A stretch of DNA of 64,000 nucleotides from Flavobacteriales bacterium UBA6057 (lineage in GTDB: Bacteria; Bacteroidota; Bacteroidia; Flavobacteriales_G; Salibacteraceae). Positions 44,901 through 54,000 of this stretch are shown one piece after another. The position numbers and the translations under genes are program-made. A model generated the notes under the pieces. That model searched no databases. It was not told where the DNA came from and worked only from the letters and a program-made list of their open reading frames with translations. Where the stretch lies: the NCBI GenBank assembly GCA_002428995.1, contig DIYJ01000006.1, forward strand, positions 124,001-188,000. The letters are read 5' to 3'. Numbering within the stretch: the first letter of the stretch is position 1; the number at the start of each line of letters is the position of its first letter.

Positions 44901-45502
44901 TGTTTACTACTGAAACAGCGCATCTTGAGTTTGACAAAGCCCTCAGTTCCATTCGTCCCAAGTCAATGGTGGATCAATTGGCCATGTCCATTGGTTCGCT
45001 GGTCAGCGGAAGCGGCTCAGCCGACATTAGCAAGCTCGGTTTCATCCCCATGGAGATGGACATTCCGGGAGCTAACTGGCAGTCACCGGAAAAAGACTGG
45101 TTTGGGATCACCTTCGACATGAACCTGGGAGGCCTGGGAGCGATGGGGGCGAAGGTCACCTTTACCGCAAAGCTCTTGCTGGCCTGGGGCGTGGACAGCA
45201 GTCCTGGCATTTATCCAGCGGCTGTTGGCATTGCCCTGCCCGGTGTGAATGGCAAAGGGCAGCTGTTTGACCTGGAAGGCATCCTCAAGGTCACGATGGA
45301 CGGCATCAAGCTGATCGGGGCGATCAATACCAGCACCAATAGCATCGGCTACATTATTCAGATTTCAGATATCGCTCTGAAATTCCTGGGCATTAAGCTG
45401 CCTCCGGGAGCAAGTACCGAGTTCCTGATTTTCGGAAACCCAAGCGCTGCGAACACAGACCACAAGTTGGGCTGGTATGGAGCATTTACAGACAAATCTT
45501 AA
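41978..45502 (+). CDS. Large beta-rich protein of unknown family (1174 aa)
   Basis: The protein has no signal peptide, membrane helix or T9SS tail. Its composition is Ser/Thr/Pro/Gly-rich with alternating hydrophobic strands. The last 200 residues (KLGFIPMEMDIPGANW, GIALPGVNGKGQLFDLEGIL, KLGWYGAFTDKS at the end) resemble the repeating beta architecture I associate with DUF6603-like giant proteins; this is a recollection by pattern, not a search result. An internal LYPNPSAGE resembles a sorting-domain start but is far from the C-terminus. It overlaps the collagen-like gene by 1 bp and precedes the nuclease-fold gene by 10 bp, so all are one transcript. The role is probably structural. Confidence 0.75.
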   Translation: MAALTFNQTKHGVYTTASSLVYYMPPAVKGPRPSGTLTLKEVWYDYNGYFIFVDPAHSTSILAALEVETVPDFLHPFQDKRHLLWLSSGTGGVEVIGKVTFKVNQWNNFATVTESSEIGIGNYTMPIDSGMMIYPTKDGTRLEPSDFDQATHFSLLHPESKQESDYTQHIHVGEDTDALGTISGLGIISDFSNDKASGWEVGLRYFMNDGEEVVSQFYQVFDNPAENYYAFQMQWDLFNPTLDTNTFLQFTGQQFNLSETDGVYQLNDVTPTQVMNSFFRTREGQVITLYPNPSAGEVPKLLFQEKSSSSSSGTEYYLVPSGEFILGIEGVGTPGSVSTTPYQLLCGLTGTEYITFCPGDIMNFTAGQPAMAPTFPASVQNSNEVTSGLLTSSCQTAWVEILPTTVTTPSLPESPRYNSQPESSPLYQQEYAAGTPNATDQPEVFAYQGHYENPLLNLGSSSSVSNGTYSGLEYSQNPFPLVPYGALVKQNTIPFLAAANGPQPANFEAEILSPVRKTQLSLSSDPSPGSDPVVTINPQGLLVTVDKDTADWSQVLLATNQVKKADKSAPGGYKEVTYNLCFHNLTRTLTNALQSSQQFIVISTSSEVGTPEPQGTAGGSTAWFDAEMSIEGWPFMFNMPATKQTSGYGNVMIIKFCNGKLLDMVGSPQNWTEGEKLNGVTQTSDLGGLSNWMSDYITKGIASYENGDEDFAQFAQIATDPDWQGVIGLNVDIDFKDFPSQLQGLLAGIDESKFTAHHFGIQVNQPKLTTDEVLELGIQSNMFGLINYTSPPLPAHIDPSSPFDFTVLLLKVVFQQSKITNFKGRIQLLVNELFGSTVGATTVQGLPISSNSLFFDSGFEVHDGIPVYTFTDLQDTRFAMQNTVLDYVEISKATFNTILPSTKADPQPIIKSRFTIWGYMGFAPSGDAVAHPNSTPDLFSYGELPGAKAPKTGLSFSNMLVNMDFANTTPPGKPVFTTETAHLEFDKALSSIRPKSMVDQLAMSIGSLVSGSGSADISKLGFIPMEMDIPGANWQSPEKDWFGITFDMNLGGLGAMGAKVTFTAKLLLAWGVDSSPGIYPAAVGIALPGVNGKGQLFDLEGILKVTMDGIKLIGAINTSTNSIGYIIQISDIALKFLGIKLPPGASTEFLIFGNPSAANTDHKLGWYGAFTDKS

Positions 45503-45512
45503 CCCCCCTCTC

Positions 45513-46676
45513 ATGGCAAAAAAAAGACTGAGAATCGTTTGGTGGAATGTTGAGAATTTTGGGCAGCCTAGGACGCTGAAGGCAACTGGTGAGACAAATA
45601 CCTACAGCCCTACGCGTCTGGCTACTATCGCCCAAGTCATCAACCAGCTAAAACCAGCTGTTTTCGTGTTGCAAGAGGTCTATGCAACGAATCAGGGGAA
45701 CATGCCTGATACGCTATTAAAGGTGTTGGCGACCAATATGTCCGAGTCTGGTTTAACCGGTATGCTTTATCCAGAGTATTTGGGGGTGTCTGGCAATGAC
45801 TGTCATTCTATGGCTGTTTTTTTCAACCCAAAAAAGGTTGAACCACAAGACGTCTTGCCCAAAGCTAATGTGACGAATCCTTTAGCACTTTCTGAGGTTC
45901 CAGGGAGTTCAAGTCAAGTCTACGTAAGTATCAAAATTCAGAACGATCAAGTCTACAGGTCCAAGACTCCCATTTTATCTCGATTCAAGACGAAAGCAGG
46001 GAACCTGCTGAATGTTTACTCGATTCATGCCAAGAGTCCACGGACTGGTGGGGCTGACAGCATTCGTGATAAGCATATAAAATACCTCATGGATACTGCT
46101 GAGCAGCAATATGTAAGCAGTTCTTCAGAAATAACTGTTATTGGAGGTGACTTCAATGGGAGCGCTCCGCCCGGTGATAATTGGATCGACTGCTTCGCGA
46201 CTAGCGATGCACAAGCCAAATATGCCGCTGCTCAAGGCTGGAACTTCCTTGACAATACGCATACCGTTCGAACAACCGGTAAGAGTATTCCATGGTCTCT
46301 CCATGGTAGTTATCCGAGTTTCGGTCTACTGAATTATGCATACGATAAGATTCTTTTGCTGAAGAGTCCTATGGTCAGCTCAGATGAGTATGAGCTTGTA
46401 CCCTGGATTGTCAACCCCATACTTGGATCGTCTCCAGAACCTTTTGATGACTCCGTCATGTCCATTTTCGGCTATCAGGGGCTTGAGGGGAAAGGATTAC
46501 TTAACAACCAGGCCAGTTATGGAATGCCGAGTTTGGTCAAAAAGCAAATCGCTGAGTGGGCACAGAAACCAACTGGAACTAAAAGCGAATTTACTGAGAC
46601 TGAGGTGATACAGAATCTCTACTATTTGACGGACCATCTGCCTATTGCCCTGGACATCATTCCACCAACAACCTAA
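45513..46676 (+). CDS. Endonuclease/exonuclease/phosphatase-fold enzyme (387 aa)
   Basis: This is a metal-dependent phosphodiesterase or nuclease of the EEP superfamily. It carries VWWNVENFG (metal-site Asn), FVLQEVYA (Glu), YSIHAKS, GGDFNGS (Asp and Asn) and the terminal DHLPIALDI (Asp-His), so all core catalytic positions are kept. The start at 45513 is chosen because the EEP fold begins straight after it. There is no signal peptide, unlike many surface EEP nucleases. It sits between two beta-rich structural genes in the operon, with gaps of 10 and 3 bp. Substrate could be DNA, RNA, a phosphoinositide-like lipid or a small molecule. Confidence 0.88.
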   Translation: MAKKRLRIVWWNVENFGQPRTLKATGETNTYSPTRLATIAQVINQLKPAVFVLQEVYATNQGNMPDTLLKVLATNMSESGLTGMLYPEYLGVSGNDCHSMAVFFNPKKVEPQDVLPKANVTNPLALSEVPGSSSQVYVSIKIQNDQVYRSKTPILSRFKTKAGNLLNVYSIHAKSPRTGGADSIRDKHIKYLMDTAEQQYVSSSSEITVIGGDFNGSAPPGDNWIDCFATSDAQAKYAAAQGWNFLDNTHTVRTTGKSIPWSLHGSYPSFGLLNYAYDKILLLKSPMVSSDEYELVPWIVNPILGSSPEPFDDSVMSIFGYQGLEGKGLLNNQASYGMPSLVKKQIAEWAQKPTGTKSEFTETEVIQNLYYLTDHLPIALDIIPPTT

Positions 46677-46679
46677 CTG

Positions 46680-47981
46680 ATGGCAACACCAACTACAACT
46701 CCCTTCACGGCCCCCTTCGATGTTTTCAGCGAGATCAGCGGCTGGTTTGGCACCAACTGGACGGACGGCAGCGCTCCTGTTCTTAGCACCGTGGTTGACG
46801 CCCTGCAGCTAGGAGCATCCACAACCAAACTACAGGTGACCGGGAAAGTAAACGGAACGAAAAACACTACAACCAACGTCATAGAGGTGACCTATGGAGA
46901 GATCAGCTTCATGAATGTGAAGCTGCTGATCAGCCATTTGAAAATCGATCCAACGACCTATACCTTGTCTTTGACAGCCACTGCGCTTGCCACGAGCTCC
47001 GGTCCCTTTAACCTGAGTGATTCTGTTCCTGGTGTGTATTGCCTGAAGCTCATCGAAGGACTCATCGCTAATCCATCGTTCACCTACGAGCTGGAAGCGA
47101 CTTCCGGCAATAATGGAACCATCAAAAAGAGCGAGCTGACTTTTGATGCGACCATTTCCACTTCTGGCAGTAACCTGGGGGATGAGGCCAGTGACTTCAT
47201 TGCCTTCTTTGGTAAAACAGGAGTCGTTCAGCAGTTTCTCTATGCAGTTGAAGGTGGCGCGATCGGAGATGGAATTGACCTTTCAGGATCTATAGATTTT
47301 GCGGACCCAATACAGACCGTCAATGGTGGATCACTACCAAATCTGCAATTGACGGCTTCTCTGAACGGAAGTGATGACAGCTTCACCTTGTTTGATTGCA
47401 TGACCGTACAAAAACCTCGTTTGTCATTTACTACAGTTCCTTCCAAAGCGACTGATCCCACTTCCGGTAAATATGAGCATGCGGCCATTGTGCCTACGTT
47501 CGACATGGACTTAATCATTGGCAGTGGTCCAAGTGCTGTTGATCTGACCTTTTCAGCCGGAGCGCCACCGGTATTGAGTTCCATGAACATCAAGGCGACC
47601 AATGATGACGCTCAATCCATCACGTTGACCCAGATATTCGCCCTTATGCATGGCAGCAGCTGGGCAGGAATGATTCCAGCGCCACTGCAAGATGTGCTCA
47701 ACGATGTAGGACTTCAAAGCTTTTCCGCGAACATCGGTTTCCCGGATGCTTCTGCCGATGAACCCAAGTTTGACCTGCAGTGGCTCACCGTTGAGGTAGA
47801 GTCCACGAGCAGTCTAACGCTGGAGCCTCCGTTGAGTGATTCCAAGGTGAAAGCCGTATGGACTATTTTGAATCCAAGGGACCCCAGCACCAGAAGCACT
47901 TCGGTTGATTTCTACGCCACATCACAATTGACCATTGGTTCTGCCAGCCCTATAGACCTCGCCATTTCCATTCAAGACTAG
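46680..47981 (+). CDS. Beta-rich protein of unknown family (433 aa)
   Basis: This protein has no signal peptide or membrane segment, and is built of alternating polar/hydrophobic strands. A module around residues 305-370 (ITLTQIFALMHG, MIPAPLQDVLNDVGLQSF, then strands) has the same plan as the N-terminus of the 2926-residue protein next door: a Thr-Leu helix start, a Pro followed by a short amphipathic helix, and a hydrophobic-strand pair. The ATG is 3 bp after the nuclease-fold stop. A structural role is likely; the family is not recognised. Confidence 0.7.
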   Translation: MATPTTTPFTAPFDVFSEISGWFGTNWTDGSAPVLSTVVDALQLGASTTKLQVTGKVNGTKNTTTNVIEVTYGEISFMNVKLLISHLKIDPTTYTLSLTATALATSSGPFNLSDSVPGVYCLKLIEGLIANPSFTYELEATSGNNGTIKKSELTFDATISTSGSNLGDEASDFIAFFGKTGVVQQFLYAVEGGAIGDGIDLSGSIDFADPIQTVNGGSLPNLQLTASLNGSDDSFTLFDCMTVQKPRLSFTTVPSKATDPTSGKYEHAAIVPTFDMDLIIGSGPSAVDLTFSAGAPPVLSSMNIKATNDDAQSITLTQIFALMHGSSWAGMIPAPLQDVLNDVGLQSFSANIGFPDASADEPKFDLQWLTVEVESTSSLTLEPPLSDSKVKAVWTILNPRDPSTRSTSVDFYATSQLTIGSASPIDLAISIQD

Positions 47982-48014
47982 CCCTACCAACACCCATACC
48001 AACCCACAATTTCC

Positions 48015-51000
48015 ATGAGCAAAGGATTCACCATCAACGGTTCGGCCACCGGCACCGTAAGCCTTACCCTACAAGAGTTGGGTACTGCCATCGGGCTTTC
48101 CTTACCCCAGTCCTGGACGAGCGGAGACAGCGTCTCCATTTCTGACCTTGTTACCAATGTGGATACAGGAACGGGCGACTATTCAGTCTCCTTCACAGCC
48201 GGAGCACAGCTGGAGGCACCCGGTTTGGGCGGAGCGAAGATGAGTGATGTGGTGATCACGGTAAAGGCGACCAAGAAACCTGCTCCTGGTGGAGGCGGTG
48301 GTGACTTGTTGTCAGAAGGAGCAGCGTTGGTGGGTGCTACGCAACACACGCATACCTATGACATGAGCTTCAGCGGCTGGCTGGAGCTGACACACAGTAC
48401 CAATACGTTTTATGTCAACGTAAGCGGTGAATACGACACCGATGGCGACACCTGGAGCATCGCAGCAACCACCACCCAGGAGATATCCGTGGCAGCCGTC
48501 ATCAATACAATCCTCGGTGAAGCTGATTTGTCAGCCCTTACATTTTTGACAAAGGCCATCAATGATGGCATTATCATCAAGAAGCTGAGCTTAAAGGCAT
48601 CTCATGGGAGCGATGGGAAGGATTCGTTCAAAGCCAAAGTGGACTTTGACTGGACCATTGATCTGATTCCGGGTAGTAAAACGTACCAACTGCCAATCAC
48701 GGGAGCGAGCATCACCTTGAAGCAGAAAGACGGTGGAGCAAAGGAGTTCAAAGCCAAGGGCAACACCATTGCCCCGGAGATCAATACTCAGGTTGAGATT
48801 GAGTACAAGTACAAGACGGGTTCCGCGAAGGATGACGGTTCGAACCTTTCCATGAAGTGGGAGGACATCAAGGCAACCTATAAATCGAGTGGGGGAGGAT
48901 CCCTCACGTTCAAGGCCAAGAACTGGAACGTGGGTCAGGTGTTGGTGTCACTTGCCAAGACAATTGGCATCGAAGGTTTTGAATTGGAATCACCCTGGAA
49001 TCTGTTGAATGACATTGAGATCCAGGAGCTGGACATTGTCTTTGATTTCTCCAGTCACAACATTTCGTTGACTTGTGATTTCGCTTCAGGTATCAATCTT
49101 TACTTCATTGATATCTATGGTTTTACGCTTGAGCGTAAGAAGGTAGAGGAGAAACATGACGTGCTCATGACTCTCAATGCGAAGGCGATGCCGGGGTTAA
49201 CCTCTTTGCCAGGTTGGAACGATCTGATGGGAGCTTCTTCCGGAGGGTCTGGACAGGGAAAGTCCATCAACAATATGCCTTCGGTTCCCGGCAAGGGAAA
49301 CAAATACTTTGACCTTGAATACCTCGGTCTGGGGCAGCGTGTGACGGTCGCTTCCGAAAGCAGTATCGATACAGTTGAAGAAGCCATCAACTATTTGGAG
49401 AATGCCTTCAAGAAGCCGAGCACTAAATCTCCGGTGCCGGATGCGTTGGAGTTCAACGCGAACAGCAGTTGGCTCATCGCCACGGATCTGAAGCTCCTGG
49501 ACGCTATTAAACTGGGCTTTGTATTCAATGATCCTTCGCTTTATGGCCTATTGATCGAAGTAGACGGAATTGGCAGTTCTTCCAAGGCAGGGAAAGTCCT
49601 CAAAGTATTGAACGGGCTCAAGTTTGAGATCCTCTACAAGAAGATCAGCAGCACCATTGGCATGTATTACATCGAGCTGAAGTTGCCTTCGGAAATGAGA
49701 CACCTGCAGTTTGGCGAGGTGGCGGTAACGCTGCCCGTCTTATCGCTGAACATCTACACCAACGGGAACTTCAAGATCGATGTAGGCTACCCGGTGAGCA
49801 TGACAAACTTCTCGAATTGCTTGACTATTCAGGCCTTCCCGTTCACAGGTTCCGGAGGTTTCTACTTCGCGGATCTGGACGAAGCTACTGCCAAGGGATT
49901 GCCTGTTACGACCAAGGGCACCTTCCATCCAGTGATCGAGTTTGGCTTCGCGATGAATCTGGGATTGGGCAAGTCGATTCACAAAGGCATGCTGAAAGCG
50001 GGAATCAGTGTGGTAGCCCTCGGCTCGCTACAAGGAACGATGGCTTGGTTCCATCCAACCTCCAGCACCAGCGAATCGGACATGTATTACCGCTTGCTGG
50101 GTACGTTCGGGCTGATGGGGAAGGTATACGGAGACATCAACTTTGCCATTGTACAAGCCAACGTAAGCCTGATCATCACCGCTCGAGCTTCCACAGTGCT
50201 GGAGAGTTACAAGGACATTCCGCTCACGCTATTTGCAGAAGTAGAGGCTCATGCGGAAATCAGCATTGATTGTGGGCTCTTCACCATTCACATCGGCTTC
50301 AGCTTCCATACCAGCATTACCGAGCACATGACGGTCGGTTCCAACGCTCCAACCTCAGAAATTCCCTGGTACAGCGGTGGAAGCAACGGCCAGATTGTTC
50401 CACCGGAATACTTCACCTCCTTCGACCAAACAGCACTTGGCAGCACGGCTTTGCCAACACCCAAATGGTCCCTCTTCGCTGCTCCGACTGATGCAAAGCA
50501 TCACCTACAATACTATTTTGTTCCACAGGTCACCTTTGAGTCAAGCGCCAATCCGCAGTATGTAGCCATGCTCTACATGGATGCACCGGCCACTGCTGCT
50601 TCTTACGCCAGCAAAAATCCTCCGATGACTCCACCGCCTGCTGGGAGCACCTCTTTTGAAAAGCTATCGAAGGGCATTCTGCTGTGGGTGATCAATTCGA
50701 TGCAGGGTACGCAAAACCAGACGCTGGAAGATACCGGTGGCACGGTGGTGTCTATCAGTGACCTGAAGTCCTATCTGAAGGTGTTGGAGAGTTCTACAGA
50801 TCTCTTTACTGTAGAGGATATTGAGAGTTTCTTGCAGAAACAGTTTAATCTGAACATCAGGTCACCTCACACTGCAACGCAGGCGCAAGCAGCTTACATG
50901 GCACTGTTTCCCATGTTTCCTGGATTTAAGATGCATTCGGTGGTCACATCTCCCGATCATGGTACAACGGGGATCTCCATTAACTTCAACGACTTTGCTA

Positions 51001-54000
51001 CCGGAGATTCGGCCTACTTGAAAGATATTCAGTCCTTCTTCGCAGGTCTCGCCACTGACTATGAAAAGAACCTGGGACAGACTTCCAGCGGAGACGGCTA
51101 CTCAGCTTCAGGACCTACCTCCATTGCTGCCTTTGTGTTCCAGGATTACTTCCTGATGTTGGCGAAGACCCTATTGCAGCACGCTATTGATTATCCCAAG
51201 AATTACAGTTCGTCTTCCTTATCAGGAACAACTGCTTCGTTGTCTTCGATTGTCACGGAGTATACTACACTTAGCGCTGACAACCTTGTCAACGCTGTTT
51301 CGTTGGCCGAGCAGAACGGAAATCTGACGCTGGGAGGCGGAATCAAACTGCTGGTCAATGGATTTAAGCTTCCTGCCAGCCAACCAAGCAGCCCAACGAG
51401 CAGCTCAACAATTTCAGATATCTGTTCCCGCTACAATGTGACGGAAGCGGACTTTCTGGAGGCGAACCTGCGAACGCCCAATCTCTTTCCGGTAGGAACC
51501 ACCTTCAACTTCACTTATCAGGGAACTGCGCAAACGCCCTACACTACGGTAAGCGGAAACACGCTTCATTCCATCATCAGAGTATTTGAGGCCGCCATAT
51601 CCAACGCTGCATCTATTTCTGCAGGTGCTTTGCTCCAGCAAAACAATCCGGCACTCAGCTCGGACATTACGGTGACCATTCCCAATGTGCTTTACCTCAC
51701 CAAAGCGGGAGACACCGTCACGGATATTTCCGGTCATTACCTGTCACCGGGTGCTGCTTATGGAACTGCGCACTATCAGAGCATCAGCGTAACCCCAACG
51801 GATTCATTGAATGCGCATGCGCTTTTGAGCGCAAATACACAGACTCCGGGTGTTTTCCTCCCAGGTGTGGAGCTGTCGGCCAATGCGGCTACTCATACGG
51901 TGAAAGAAGGAGATACGGTGGAGATCATTCTCGGCAAACTCAGCAATGCAACCATTACTCAGTTGGTAGCTGGAACAGCTAAACTACCCCACCAAACAGC
52001 AACATCTCTGGATGCTACGGCTTGCCTGAGCCATAATGTGACATGGATGATTCCTGCAGTTGAGTTTGAGACTACTTCTCCCACACAAGCCAACTTAGCA
52101 GGAATTGCCAACAGCTACAGCATCACCGTGGCGGATCTGGCGTTGAGCAATGAAGGGGTTCCTGGCATTTGGGCGGACTCTCAGGACGTTGTTGTACCCA
52201 ATCTTGTTGCACTAAGCGCCAATACCATTGCAGATGGGTTGATCGCCACGAAAGATGCAACCAAGGGAAGCGCGATGGTGAATACTGCCGGCATGGGATC
52301 AAGGGTGTTCATGAGCGGACTGCAATTGCCTAACACCACCAGTTTGAATTGGGTTGGTCCTTCCTTCATCACTGCAGGCACGGAACAAGTTACTGATGGT
52401 GACGGAGCAGCTCACCCGAGCGTTTATGGGCTCTACAACCTGACAGGACAACAGTTTGGGGTGAATCTCAGTACCAATGCCAGCATTGAGCTATTTTTCA
52501 ATGGCCTGAACATGACGGTAGTCGATCCAGCGCCACCTCAGCACCAAAGTCTGTTGGATAGGGTAGAGCACTCGGTACACGATCTGCTGCACCATGAGCA
52601 TGCGGAAACGGTTTCGCCTAACTCGTTGACCGTGCCCATGACGCAGAATGAGATCAGCAAGATTCAGGCGAAGCAAACCGCACTTGGCACGCTAAGCTTC
52701 GGAGAGCACATCCATACGCTGGATCCAACGAAACAAGTGCCGATCCACTTTGCATTGGGAACTGTGACCAATTGGAAGTATCCGGGTATACTGGCGACTG
52801 GAATTACCAGCAATAAGGAGATTCAGTTGATTCCGCTGTCCAGGCATACCATGAACTACATCCATGAGCATGCCAGTGCCAGTGCTCCGGTGTTTACACT
52901 GAACAGGGTAGACCAACATCATCCAACCTACAATCCCACTGAAGAACCGATTACGGACTTCATTTGGGCCGCCAGCATCACCATGGAGATTAAGGAATTA
53001 CCACACTCTCCAACAGCCAAGGGCGGCTGCTATGAATTGCTTGGAGTCGATCATGAAGATCTGGTGCTGCTGAAACGCTTGCTGGCAGCCCCGTCACCAC
53101 GACCCATAGAGAGCATCGTGGCCTTGTACAGGCCTGTAGCCCAAAGCAAGACACCTGAAGGTTATCAATCTGCTTCTACAGGGAATCAGCAGCTGTTGAT
53201 TACACAAGCAGATCTCTCAGTGTTCGGTGATGCACAGGCATCCATCGGTGGGCAAACCACTCCAACAACAACTGGATTGTTGATGCCCGATTCCAACTTC
53301 CTGAACCTGCTTTCGCAAGCCAGTCAGGAGCGCAATGGCGGTTACTATTTGTATTACAATGATTCGACTTCCGGTGCGGGATTCCCGAGCAGCGTGTTTA
53401 ATCAGAAGTCGATCGGTGAGATTGAACTGGTAATTACGTATTCTACAGCCGCAACGGCAGCTGTTCCTGACTATGTGAATGCGCTGATAGCAGGCCTCCC
53501 ATCAATGACTAAAAACACCTCGCTCTACCTCGAGTGTATAGATCAGAGCACTCCAACTTCTACCATGCCGGTTGGGAATTATGGATTCTACGCCACCCGT
53601 CCCAATCCTTCAAGCTTGGGAGCGCCTACTACCGCAGATCAGATCTTTTTGCTGCACACCTTCAGCATGTTGCGCTACAAGCTTTCGGGGACGCATTTCA
53701 ACACCAGCAATTCGAGCATGCCGTTAAGTCCAAAGAAGGAGCACGGTGCAGCTGATAATAATACCTGGTATTACGAGCATACCTTCCCGTTGTACAAATT
53801 CAGCACACGCTCTTACACAGGCTTGGCAAACACCCCAACGGGCATTGTGCCGGCAAGCAATCCCTACCTGGGGATGGGTGACTCCGCATCGCTTTCTTTT
53901 CATTGGGTAGATCTGTTTGGAAATGACTTGACTACGCATCAGCCGGCTGACCACAATCTGACGATGCTTTACCGGGATGCAATCATTGGTTTGGATCAAT

